Positions 55,351-63,357 of a stretch of 64,000 nucleotides of DNA are shown piece after piece. The translations under genes and the position numbers were made by a program. Numbering within the stretch: the first letter of the stretch is position 1; each line of letters opens with the position of its first letter. The stretch covers positions 1 to 64,000 of the forward strand of contig JBKBIP010000010.1 of NCBI GenBank assembly GCA_046297495.1. The letters run 5' to 3'. This DNA comes from JBKBIP01 sp046297495 (GTDB lineage Bacteria; Planctomycetota; Planctomycetia; Gemmatales; Gemmataceae). The notes beneath the pieces were generated by a model, which worked only from the letters and a program-made list of their open reading frames with translations, did not search any database and was not told the origin of the DNA.

Positions 55351-55818
55351 ATGTTCGGCATCGTACCGTGGCGGAAAAAAGAAGAACGGCTGGCGATGAT
55401 GCCAACCCTGCGTCGTGACTGGGAGAGGTTGATGGACCGAGTGTTCGGCGATTTCCTCATTCCGATGGAAACCGAGCTGCTGCCGGAACGTTACTTCTGG
55501 GCCGTCGATGAAGAGGAAACGGACAAGGAATTCATCGTGCGCGTGGAGCTTCCAGGTTTCGAGGTGGCGGAAATCACGCTGGAAGCGCGCGACAACTACT
55601 TGCTGATCCGGGCGGAACACAAGGAAGAACCGAGAAAGGAGGAAAAAGAAGGAAAGGTGAGAGCCTGGGAGAAACGTCGATTTGAACGGATGCTCTCCTT
55701 GCCGGCCGGCGCGGATGTGGCCAAGGCCGAGGCTTGCTATCGAAACGGCGTACTGGAGGTGCGGCTCCCCAAGACCGAGGAAGCCAAGGGGCGGCCGATC
55801 CCCGTCAGCACGGCGTGA
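55351..55818 (+). CDS. Hsp20 small heat-shock protein 3
   Basis: 155 residues from ATG 55351 (gaaggagg 9 bases upstream). Alpha-crystallin domain: FWAVDEEETDKEFIVRVELP, GFEVAEITLEARDNYLLIRA, FERMLSLPAGADVAKAEA and CYRNGVLEVRLPKTEEA. It carries a highly charged insertion (HKEEPRKEEKEGKVRAWEKR) in the loop between strands, absent from the other two Hsp20s. It stands alone, 12 kb from the tandem pair, but has the same promoter type. Confidence 0.95.
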   Translation: MFGIVPWRKKEERLAMMPTLRRDWERLMDRVFGDFLIPMETELLPERYFWAVDEEETDKEFIVRVELPGFEVAEITLEARDNYLLIRAEHKEEPRKEEKEGKVRAWEKRRFERMLSLPAGADVAKAEACYRNGVLEVRLPKTEEAKGRPIPVSTA

Positions 55819-55957
55819 GTGGGGGACCGATGACTTCGATAGTCGAATGGTCCCGTGCGGATCGTGATATTCTTCCGGGCCGCGACCGTCCGGGAGCGGG
55901 GAAACCGCTCCTGGATGACCGCAGCCCGGACCCTGTGGATTGCTCGAGCGCGCGGAT

Positions 55958-56200
55958 TCACGGCGGATCGTAGCCGCCGGGGTGCCAGGGGTGGCAACGA
56001 CAGATGCGGCACACCCCCTTCCAAAAGCCGCGCACCGGCCCGTATTTTCGCACTGCCAAGATGAAGTATTCGCTGCAACTGGGCTGGAAACGACAAGCTG
56101 GTGGCAACAGGGGCCGAAGAACGTATTGATAGGCGCGAACCGAAACCACCAAAGCCCAGATAGACAAACGGCTCAGCCAATGGCGTGGTGGATCGGTCAT
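55958..56200 (-). CDS. yidD: Membrane protein insertion efficiency factor
   Basis: 80 residues with the YidD signature: VRAYQYVLRPLLPPACRFQP, CSEYFILAVRKYGPVRGFWK and CRICRCHPWHPGGYDPP, with the conserved cysteines. It assists insertion of membrane proteins by YidC. The ATG overlaps the rnpA stop (ATGA). yidC, which usually follows, is not here: the next gene is hsp20 on the other strand. Confidence 0.95.
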   Translation of the reverse strand: MTDPPRHWLSRLSIWALVVSVRAYQYVLRPLLPPACRFQPSCSEYFILAVRKYGPVRGFWKGVCRICRCHPWHPGGYDPP

Positions 56201-56580
56201 GAGGACGACTCCTCTCGTCGCAAGCGGCGGGCCAGCTTCCCCACCAGCAGGGGTAGGACTTGTTTCAACTCCTCCAGCGTCGGTTCTTGGGCGCCGCGCG
56301 GCACCAAGACGATGTCCAACCCGACCGGCATATCCACTTTGGTCAGTCGGAAGGCTTCCCGATACAGCCGCCGCAAGCGATTGCGCTGAACCGCCCCCCC
56401 GACTTTGCGCGACACCGACAAGCCCAGGCGATTATGAGACAAGCCGTTCTCCCTGCCATAGATGATCAGGAAATCGTTGCTCACCGAACGCCGCCGAGCG
56501 AAGACTTGCTGAAAGTCTTGCGGCCTCTTGATGCGCTCGTGCGGTCGCAAGGTGCGACGGGGTGGGGGGTCGGGAATCAT
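56197..56580 (-). CDS. rnpA: Ribonuclease P protein component
   Basis: Protein cofactor for the RNase P RNA, which matures tRNA 5' ends. 127 residues. Family motifs: RIKRPQDFQQVFARRRSVSN, NRLGLSVSRKVGGAVQRNRL with the RNR-type basic signature and RRLYREAFRL, then VDMPVGLDIVLVPRGAQ. It overlaps yidD. The rpmH gene, which precedes rnpA in most bacteria, is absent; dnaJ lies 44 bases upstream instead. Confidence 0.95.
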   Translation of the reverse strand: MIPDPPPRRTLRPHERIKRPQDFQQVFARRRSVSNDFLIIYGRENGLSHNRLGLSVSRKVGGAVQRNRLRRLYREAFRLTKVDMPVGLDIVLVPRGAQEPTLEELKQVLPLLVGKLARRLRREESSS

Positions 56581-56624
56581 GGATCAAGAGGAAGTAGCTC
56601 CCCTTCTCGCTAAACGTGTTGGAT

Positions 56625-57563
56625 TCACCAGCCAACATCCGCGCGCGGGTTATGGGGGTGGAGGCGGGCAAACTCCTCGATCAGTTGTCGGCCGCGCTCG
56701 TCAATCTTGGGGGGAACGGCGACTTGAATTTCGATGTACTGATCGCCGCCGCGAATCCCCTTGCCGCGTAGCCGCAACCGTTTGCCGGTCGAAGTGCCAG
56801 GCGGAATGGTCACGGTCAATTTGGTTCCCTCCAGAGTAGGCACATCGACCTTGGTTCCCAACACGGCCTCGACTAGTGAGATCGGCACTTTCAGAATAAT
56901 GTCATTACCATCCCGTTGGAAGTAGGGGTGCGGCTCGATGTGCAGCTTGAGCAACAGGTTGCCGCCGCCGGGGGCCTGTCCTTTCAAGCGCAGCTTCTGT
57001 CCCTCTTGGGCGCCTTCCTGGATATTTACGTCCAGCTGCCGGCCGTTGACATTAAGGCTCACCTTCCCCCCCAAGGCGGCGGTTCGGAACGGAATGGTCA
57101 CTTCACTTTCCATGTCTGGAGCTTCGGGAGACGGTTGGGGACGAGCGCGGCGACCAGCGCGGCCAAAACCAGGCCTTACCTCTTGGCCGAAGATGTCGCC
57201 GAAGCCCCCCGTGTCGCCGGTGAATTGGCGGAGAATTTCTTCTAGCTGGCTTTCGTCGATGGTGCCGCCCCCGCCGCCGGGTCCCCAGCGGAAGGTCTGC
57301 GTATATGGTCCCCCCCCCCCGCCGAAGCCCCCGAACCCCGCCCCTGGCTCCGCCGTGCCGAAGCGGTCGTAGTTGGACCGCTTGGTTTTGTCACTTAGCA
57401 CGTCATAGGCTTCCTGCACTTCCTTGAACTTCTGCTCGGCTTCCTTGTCGCCCGGGTTGCGGTCGGGGTGATATTGCCGAGCCAACTTGCGGTAGGCCTT
57501 GCGGATGTCTTCTTCATTGGCATCCCGTTTCACGCCCAGAATGTCATATAAATCACGCGGCAT
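56625..57563 (-). CDS. DnaJ-type co-chaperone without zinc finger (CbpA-like)
   Basis: Hsp40 of 312 residues that stimulates the ATPase of DnaK. The J domain (1-70) has ARQYHPDRNPGDKEAEQKF with the HPD motif. A Gly/Phe-rich linker follows (GAGFGGFGGGGGP, about 73-100). The two C-terminal beta domains carry EVTIPFRTAALGGKVSLNV, KLRLKGQAPGGGNLLLKL and KRLRLRGKGIRGGDQYIEI. No CxxCxGxG repeats, so this is the type II (CbpA/DnaJ2) form. Upstream of rnpA-yidD on the same strand, probably one transcript. Confidence 0.95.
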   Translation of the reverse strand: MPRDLYDILGVKRDANEEDIRKAYRKLARQYHPDRNPGDKEAEQKFKEVQEAYDVLSDKTKRSNYDRFGTAEPGAGFGGFGGGGGPYTQTFRWGPGGGGGTIDESQLEEILRQFTGDTGGFGDIFGQEVRPGFGRAGRRARPQPSPEAPDMESEVTIPFRTAALGGKVSLNVNGRQLDVNIQEGAQEGQKLRLKGQAPGGGNLLLKLHIEPHPYFQRDGNDIILKVPISLVEAVLGTKVDVPTLEGTKLTVTIPPGTSTGKRLRLRGKGIRGGDQYIEIQVAVPPKIDERGRQLIEEFARLHPHNPRADVGW

Positions 57564-57901
57564 GATGATTGAACCCTACTCCCTTCATGACACACGATCT
57601 CCCTATCACCTTAGATGCGCCGAATCAAGTAAACGATTCGCGGCGGCGCGGCGTTCGGGTTGCGGTCGTGGATACTTTCATTCTATATCATTGCCGGTCG
57701 CGAAAACGCCAATTCCGAACTTCCCGTTGTCCTTGTGCGGGTTCATGATTCCGCGCCCGCGCTCATCTTCCACGCGGTCCATTTTTTCGTTTGGTTTTCC
57801 CTGTCCCTGCCCTGCCGCCGCTGGTAAGATAGTGAAATCGTGGCATCCGCTGGCTCTCCTACCCCCTTGTCGAATTCGCTGCCTGCCGATGTGTTTTGCG
57901 T
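57564..57901. other. Gene-free stretch between divergent dnaJ and pyrF
   Basis: A weak promoter for dnaJ may be present (minus strand TTGATT and TAGGGA with 17 bases between, near 57610-57640). No inverted repeat of the CIRCE type is seen. Nothing else is supported. Confidence 0.4.
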
Positions 57902-58840
57902 ATGAGCCATTTTGCTGACCGTTTGACTGAGGCCGTGCGCCAGAAAGGGAACGCTCTGTGCGTGGGTCTCGATCCGCGCTGGGAGCAGTTGCCGGCGGAG
58001 CTGCACGCGCGGCACGGCGGCACGTTGCGGGGGGCAGCCACCGCGGTTGAGGAATTTTGCGCGCGGGTTCTTGATGTGGTGGCGCCGCTGGTGGCCGTGA
58101 TCAAGCCGCAATGTGCCTTCTTTGAGCTGTATGGGCCGGCGGGCTTGCGCGCGTTGCGGCACACGCTGGCCAAGGCTCGGCGGCTGGGGTTAGTGACGAT
58201 CTTGGATGGCAAGCGGAATGACATTGCCTCGACCGCGACCGCCTACGCCGACGCTGCCTTCGCGGGGGTCACGCTGGCGGGCCGGTCGCGTCCGGTCTGG
58301 GATGCCGACGCCTTGACGGTCAATCCCTACTTGGGCCGCGACGCCATCGAGCCGTTCTTGGCCAGCGCCCGCCGGGCCGAGCGCGGCTTGTTCGTCCTGG
58401 CGCGGACCAGCAATGCCGGCGCGGGCCTGTTTCAGGATTTAGTCTGTGATGACAAGCCGCTGTTCCTGCATGTGGCCGAGGCGGTGCGCGCCTGGACGCG
58501 CGAGCACCGGGGGCAGTGCGGTTATGGTGACGTGGGAGCGGTCGTGGGAGCGACCCATCCCGACGAACTCGCGGCGGTCCGTCGCGCGGTGCCGGAGGCC
58601 ATTTTCCTGGTCCCCGGTTACGGCGCTCAGGGGGGCAGCGCCACCGACGTGGCCGCCGCTTTTCATAACACGGGCCTGGGAGCGATTGTCAACAGTTCGC
58701 GCGGCCTCACCGCTGGTTTCCCCCCCAGCGAAACGGAGTGGGAAGCCCGCGTCGAAGCCGCCACCCGCGCCGCCATCGCCGATCTCCGCCAAGCCACCCC
58801 CATGCAGGCGCTGGGGAAGAAGTTAGAAGTTAAAAGTTAG
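57902..58840 (+). CDS. pyrF: Orotidine 5'-phosphate decarboxylase, type 2
   Basis: Last step of UMP synthesis. 312 residues from ATG 57902. The long length and motifs define the group found in actinobacteria and planctomycetes: GNALCVGLDPRWEQLP, AVIKPQCAFFELYGPAG, TILDGKRNDIASTATAYADA with the catalytic Asp-Lys-Asp set, TVNPYLGRDAIEPFL, TSNAGAGLFQDL, GAVVGATHPDEL and VPGYGAQGGSATDV. The last residues (KKLEVKS) and the stop are encoded by a heptamer repeat track starting near 58819, as in HypF. Confidence 0.96.
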   Translation: MSHFADRLTEAVRQKGNALCVGLDPRWEQLPAELHARHGGTLRGAATAVEEFCARVLDVVAPLVAVIKPQCAFFELYGPAGLRALRHTLAKARRLGLVTILDGKRNDIASTATAYADAAFAGVTLAGRSRPVWDADALTVNPYLGRDAIEPFLASARRAERGLFVLARTSNAGAGLFQDLVCDDKPLFLHVAEAVRAWTREHRGQCGYGDVGAVVGATHPDELAAVRRAVPEAIFLVPGYGAQGGSATDVAAAFHNTGLGAIVNSSRGLTAGFPPSETEWEARVEAATRAAIADLRQATPMQALGKKLEVKS

Positions 58841-58853
58841 AAGTTGGAAGTGA
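58819..58853. repeat. Heptamer tandem repeat, locus 2
   Basis: Five units: gaagtta, gaagtta, aaagtta, gaagttg, gaagtga. It begins in the coding part of pyrF, supplies its stop codon and runs into the gap before the Rieske gene. Confidence 0.8.
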
Positions 58854-58930
58854 TAGGATAATGGTTGTGCGGTATCCGAGGGTGGTTTTGGCTGGGGATT
58901 CAGCGGACCGTTTTCGCGGAGGGTAAACGC

Positions 58931-60070
58931 ATGTCGGCCCACTTGCGCCAGTTGCTGGATCAGTTTGACGCCACGCTGCCGTTGGCGCGGGCCAGCACCA
59001 TTCCCAGCTCGTGGTACACCGACGCGGAATGGTACGAGCTGGAACGGCGGGCACTGTTCGGCAACGTCTGGCAGGCGGTAGCGCGATGCGAGCAGCTCCG
59101 CGAGCCAGGGTCGTACCTCACCTGTGATTTGGCCGGCGAACCGCTCGCCCTGGTCACGGACGCGGCGGGAACGACGCGGGCTTTCTCCAACGTCTGCCGG
59201 CACCGGGCGGGGTTGGTGCTGACTGAGCCGGCGGGGCAGGTCACGAAATTACGGTGCCGTTATCATGGTTGGACCTATGATCTGACGGGACAGCTGCGCG
59301 GCATGCCGGAATTTGACGGCGTGGAGAATTTTTGCCGCGCGCAACATGGGCTGGTGGAATTGGCGTTGGCACGCTGGGGGCTGTGGTATTGGGTCCACGT
59401 CGCGCCGCCGACGCTGCCGCTGAGCGCTTTCCTGGCCCCCTTGCCAGAGATGCTGCCGCTGGCCGAGCTGGAGCCGATGCGCTGCGTGGATCGGCGTTGC
59501 TATGTCATGGATTGCAACTGGAAGGTGTTTATCGACAATTACCTGGATGGTGGTTATCACGTCAACACCGTGCATCCGGGATTGGCCAGCGTGCTCGATT
59601 ACCAGGAGTATCGCACGCGGGTCTTTGAGTATTGCAGCATGCAAAGCAGTCCGGTCCAGCCCCCCAACCGGGATGATGCCGAGGCAGTCTTCACCAGCAC
59701 GGTACGGGCGGGTAAGCAAGCGGCCTACTGGTGGATCTTCCCGAATTTCATGATCAACATGTACGAAGGCTTGATGGATACCAACCTCGTGCTACCGTTG
59801 GGACCGGAAAAATGCTGCGTGATCTACGATTTCTTCTTCACCAACACGGAAGGCGAGGAAACGCAACGCTTCATCGCCGATAGCATGGCTGTCACGCATC
59901 AGGTGCAGATGGAAGACCAAATCATCAGCGAGGAAGTGCAACGCGGCCTGCGCAGCCGATTGTATCGAAGCGGCCGGTTCAGCGTGCGCCGCGAAGAGCC
60001 GGTGTACCATTTCCAGCGCCTGTTGGCCCGCTGGTTGCACGACGGATTGCAGCAAGGCCAAGACGATTGA
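58931..60070 (+). CDS. Rieske non-haem iron oxygenase, alpha-subunit type
   Basis: A 379-residue ring-hydroxylating-dioxygenase-like protein. The start MSAHLRQLLDQFD (58931) has ggaggg 7 bases upstream. Rieske cluster ligands are FSNVCRHRAG and RCRYHGWTYDLTG (C-x-H ... C-x2-H). The catalytic iron site is DNYLDGGYHVNTVHPGL, with two His, and a later Asp in VQMEDQIIS. No beta subunit or reductase gene is adjacent, so the electron donor is elsewhere. The substrate could be an aromatic, a quaternary amine or a sterol-like compound; it cannot be told from the sequence. Confidence 0.94.
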   Translation: MSAHLRQLLDQFDATLPLARASTIPSSWYTDAEWYELERRALFGNVWQAVARCEQLREPGSYLTCDLAGEPLALVTDAAGTTRAFSNVCRHRAGLVLTEPAGQVTKLRCRYHGWTYDLTGQLRGMPEFDGVENFCRAQHGLVELALARWGLWYWVHVAPPTLPLSAFLAPLPEMLPLAELEPMRCVDRRCYVMDCNWKVFIDNYLDGGYHVNTVHPGLASVLDYQEYRTRVFEYCSMQSSPVQPPNRDDAEAVFTSTVRAGKQAAYWWIFPNFMINMYEGLMDTNLVLPLGPEKCCVIYDFFFTNTEGEETQRFIADSMAVTHQVQMEDQIISEEVQRGLRSRLYRSGRFSVRREEPVYHFQRLLARWLHDGLQQGQDD

Positions 60071-60082
60071 GATGACACCAAA

Positions 60083-60111
60083 TTGTTGATGCGGGGCCGA
60101 TGTGATAGAAT
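60083..60111 (+). promoter_or_regulatory. Sigma-70-type promoter
   Basis: TTGTTG (60083-60088) and TAGAAT (60106-60111) with exactly 17 bases between, 77 bases before the acidic protein gene. Confidence 0.6.
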
Positions 60112-60187
60112 AGCGCTCGCCGTCCATTACCGATGGATATGAAACTATTCCGCCGCTGTTTCCGATCAGAAGTGAGAACCTACGACC

Positions 60188-60964
60188 ATGACGGATGAAC
60201 ATCAAAGTCAAGAAGATCATTGGCGTGCCTTGGCCATTCAACTCGGTCTGGAGCCGGAGCCAGAACCGCCACCAGCGCCGCCCGCTGTTGAAGTGGAAAT
60301 CGAGAAGAAAGTAGAAACTACGTTCTTCATCGAGACCGCCACGGTGCCTGAGTTGGAACCGGAAATAGTCCTGGAAGAAGCGCCGCCACCGCCATCACGG
60401 GGCCGGCGCCGGCGTGGCACGCCCCGCATGGCAGAGCCGGTCGCGGTGAGCGAGGCCGCCCCGCCGCTAGAACCAGAAACGCCCCTGGAAGCGGAGGCGC
60501 CAGAAGTAGCGGAAGTGCTCGAAACGCCGATGACAGTGCCGGACGAGTTGGAACCGGAGTTGGAAGTGGAATTAGAGGAAGAACTCGCCGCCTTTTTGGA
60601 AGAGATCGAAATTCCAGAACCGTCTTCGCAGCGCGGGCGGCGGGGCCGGCGCTCCGACAAGAAACCGGCGCCACGCCGCGAAGCGCCACGCCGGGCCGAA
60701 CCCGTGGCCCAGGAAGCGCCGCCCACCGAGGAGGCCGAGGCGGAAGCCGAGACGCCCCCGCGCGGACATGGCCGTCCCCGCCGCGGTCGAAGCAAGTCCG
60801 CTCCAGCCCCCGCCCCGAAAAAGAAGGAAAAAAAGGAACCCGTCGAGGAAAACATCGTGGTTGCCGGCGGGGAAGATGAAGATGAAGACATGCGGATTTT
60901 CGATAATTGGAATGTTCCTTCATGGAATGAGCTGATCGCATCCTTATATCGTCCCGAACGCTAA
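60188..60964 (+). CDS. Disordered acidic/basic protein with conserved C-terminal tail
   Basis: 258 residues, mostly low complexity. Glu/Pro-rich blocks (EPEPEPPPAPPAVEVEIE, DELEPELEVELEEELAAF) alternate with Arg-rich patches (PPPPSRGRRRRGTPR, SSQRGRRGRRSDKKPAPRR, RGHGRPRRGRSKSAP) that look like RNA-binding RGG-type tracts. The last 20 residues are different: FDNWNVPSWNELIASLYR is ordered-looking and probably the conserved functional part. I do not recognise a domain. The mixture recalls proteins that contact RNA or the nucleoid, but that is only inference. It has its own promoter. Confidence 0.8.
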   Translation: MTDEHQSQEDHWRALAIQLGLEPEPEPPPAPPAVEVEIEKKVETTFFIETATVPELEPEIVLEEAPPPPSRGRRRRGTPRMAEPVAVSEAAPPLEPETPLEAEAPEVAEVLETPMTVPDELEPELEVELEEELAAFLEEIEIPEPSSQRGRRGRRSDKKPAPRREAPRRAEPVAQEAPPTEEAEAEAETPPRGHGRPRRGRSKSAPAPAPKKKEKKEPVEENIVVAGGEDEDEDMRIFDNWNVPSWNELIASLYRPER

Positions 60965-61368
60965 CCCCCGCCAAGCGCGAGCTGGTCGGAAGTGGATGGG
61001 AATGATCCATCGGAAAACTTATTCAGCACGACCCGTGGGGCACGTTGCCAACGTGTCTGGGCACCTTGGAAACATGCTCCACAGAGTTTGTCGGCCTCGC
61101 AGCCGGTGGTATCCAATCGAGGGAGAGGCGAGAAATTCATTCTCACATAAAATGGATTATTGCATTCCATGCTCATAGTTATAACCTGGGATATAGGGGG
61201 GTGGGGTGGAATGGAGCAATGAAAGGGAATGATGGTAACAATGCTTCCATTATATCCGCCGCATCAGTTCCATGTCTAGCTCAAATACTAAACATGTGTA
61301 CTGATAGCTGGAGACAGGCTTCTACCCACGCCGTTGGGGCGTTCGAAACAGAGGGCAGGTGATTCATC
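60965..61368. other. Gene-free stretch, partly AT-rich
   Basis: The part 61131-61340 is much richer in A and T than its surroundings. Short inverted repeats occur (for example catgtctag...aaacatg), but no RNA family is recognised. Small readings on both strands lack ribosome sites. Confidence 0.5.
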
Positions 61369-61812
61369 ATGGCCGACGCGGTAATTGAGATTGTTGGACC
61401 GAAGGATTTAGACGTCATCGTCGATTTGTTCAACCAAATTTTTCGTCCGCCGCGCGACGAGGAGTCGTTCCGCCGGCGCTTTCGGGGACGCTACAACATC
61501 TTGCAGATGATCGCGCGCATCAAGGATCAGCCGGTGGGCTTCTTCCTGGGATTCGAGCTCAAGCCGACCATCTTCTTCGCCTGGTTCTTTGGCGTGCTGC
61601 CCGACTACCGGCGGCAGGGGATCGCCTCGCAGCTCCTGGAAGCCGTCCATAGCTGGGCCCAGCAAAACGGTTACGAATGGGTGCGTTACGAGTGTCACAA
61701 TCAACACCGGCCCATGCTGCACCTGGCCATCTCCCAAGGTTACGATATCGTTGGCATTCGCTGGGACCCGGATCGGGCCGACAACTTGGTCATCTTCGAG
61801 AAAGCCTTGTGA
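61369..61812 (+). CDS. GNAT family N-acetyltransferase
   Basis: 147 residues starting MADAVIEIVGPKDLD. Motif A: FAWFFGVLPDYRRQGIASQLLE, split here as WFFGVLPDYRRQGIASQL, with the acetyl-CoA loop R-R-x-G-I-A. Motif B: HNQHRPMLHLAISQGYDIVG. Little sequence similarity to the GNAT protein at 5393. The Asp/Glu-rich substrate side gives no clue to the acceptor. It is the only gene on this strand between two gaps; convergent with the HEAT protein. Confidence 0.92.
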   Translation: MADAVIEIVGPKDLDVIVDLFNQIFRPPRDEESFRRRFRGRYNILQMIARIKDQPVGFFLGFELKPTIFFAWFFGVLPDYRRQGIASQLLEAVHSWAQQNGYEWVRYECHNQHRPMLHLAISQGYDIVGIRWDPDRADNLVIFEKAL

Positions 61813-61843
61813 GATTCGCGGGACGTTGGGCGCGGAACCGCGT

Positions 61844-62992
61844 TCACTCTCGACTGGATGACGTGAAATGGACGCGCGAATATGGCGCCGGTTGCTTGCG
61901 GATCGACAAATAATAGCAGGCCATTTGCCGGATGGTGGGGCTGGGGTCGTTGCGGGCCATCTGTTCCATGCGATCCGTCAGGTCCACTATGGTTTGTTCG
62001 GCGGCAGCGCGGAGGGCGGCGGCGCGCACGGCTGGCTCGGCGTCGTGGCTAAGGTGTCTGAGCCAAATGCCCGGCTCCAGGTCATCGCTTTGGAACAAGC
62101 CCTCTAACACTTGCAGCCGCCGTAACGGTTGCGGATCAGTCAACAGTCGGCCACGCTTGAGATGTTCCTCGCGCAGACCCCGTTTCAGACGCAGCGCCGC
62201 TTCGCACAACCGGCGGACTTCCGGGTCAGCATCGTGCAGCCAGTGCAACAGCTCTTCGGTCCGCATCACTTCCGGAGCCGGTCCCACCGCCAGGATGGCC
62301 GCTTGACGCACTAGCGGTACCGGGTCGTTCAGCAACGGGACTACTTGTTCGAGCATCGCCAATCGCGGTTGCATGGCCAGATGGAGCGCGTGCAGGCGGC
62401 AATCCACATCCTCGGCCCGCAGACAAATCTGCGTCAGCTCTCGGCACGCGCGCCGCACCTCGTCCCGCTCCGTCACTTGCGTCAACTGCTCGGCCAATCG
62501 CAACGCCTTAGCACGCAGGATCGGATCGGAGAGTCGGCAGGTGGCGGCCACGATTTGGCTGGCGCTGCGCAGGGTGGCATCCTGGACCCCTGATTGCTCG
62601 ACTAGGTGGGACTGAATTTCCAAGGTGCTTTGTTGCCCTGGCTGGCTCAAGCGTGGGAAAATCCGCGCTAGCTCGGCGGCCAACTCGGCCACGCGCGGAT
62701 CGGTAGGACCCCAAGCGTCGATCAAAGAGACGAAGGCTGTGCGAACGTTGATACATACTTGGGAGCGCTCGTCGCGCAAGCAGCTCAGCAAACGCGGCAC
62801 GGCGGCTTGGTCCAAGGACGCCACGCGCTCGGCCCAGATGGCGTTGTTCTCAGGGTCGGCATGTGCCAAGCGATACACGGTGTACCAGGCCCGCAAGGCC
62901 TGGTACTGCCAGCCGCCGACCGCCAGCGTGCCCCCCACTAGCAGCAGGCCTATCAGCAACCACTTACGACGCCATAGAAATAGGGGGTTCAT
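61844..62992 (-). CDS. Membrane-anchored HEAT-repeat protein
   Basis: 382 residues. The start MNPLFLWRRKWLLIGLLLVG (62992) gives a classic uncleaved signal anchor; the 76 residues of the longer reading (to 63220) look non-coding. HEAT-like repeats follow: SLDQAAVPRLLSCLRDERSQ, LEQVVPLLNDPVPLVRQAAI, LLHWLHDADPEVRRLCEAAL and LRHLSHDAEPAVRAAALRAA. Most of the protein should be outside the cytoplasm. It differs from the other two HEAT proteins in having an anchor rather than a cleavable signal. Function unknown. Confidence 0.85.
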   Translation of the reverse strand: MNPLFLWRRKWLLIGLLLVGGTLAVGGWQYQALRAWYTVYRLAHADPENNAIWAERVASLDQAAVPRLLSCLRDERSQVCINVRTAFVSLIDAWGPTDPRVAELAAELARIFPRLSQPGQQSTLEIQSHLVEQSGVQDATLRSASQIVAATCRLSDPILRAKALRLAEQLTQVTERDEVRRACRELTQICLRAEDVDCRLHALHLAMQPRLAMLEQVVPLLNDPVPLVRQAAILAVGPAPEVMRTEELLHWLHDADPEVRRLCEAALRLKRGLREEHLKRGRLLTDPQPLRRLQVLEGLFQSDDLEPGIWLRHLSHDAEPAVRAAALRAAAEQTIVDLTDRMEQMARNDPSPTIRQMACYYLSIRKQPAPYSRVHFTSSSRE

Positions 62993-63272
62993 TGACTCTT
63001 TTTCCTGGCCGATGCCTTGTGTCGATGCCCTTCCCGCATTCCAGCGGGCCAGCGTTATAGGCCAGAAACCGCTTCGGCCACAAGAGCAATCGCGCCGCCG
63101 CACTGCCTCAAACAGCACGGTGGATTTGGCCAACGCCTTACCCCGTCCACTCCATGTATCCCTAACTACCTCTTCATTGGATATGGTCGAAATTTCCTGA
63201 GAAACACACACATCTCCCAAAATCCCTAACGGCTGCCCCCGTCGTGTTTCGATGAATAAAAGGGAACAGAGA

Positions 63273-63328
63273 TCAGAAGTCAGAAGTTTCTTTCCTGGCT
63301 ACTGCTAACTGACAACTGACAACTGCTA
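63273..63328. repeat. Heptamer tandem repeats, locus 3
   Basis: tcagaag twice (63273-63286) and actgcta, actgaca, actgaca, actgcta (63301-63328). Lies in the gap between the divergent HEAT protein and the last gene. Confidence 0.7.
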
Positions 63329-63357
63329 AAAGACTTTCGTGAGCCGTGAGGTGGTGG

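Noticed and set aside
60961..61176. 71-residue minus-strand reading with four cysteines
   Set aside because: No ribosome site, no neighbour context and no recognised family; it may be a translated repeat.
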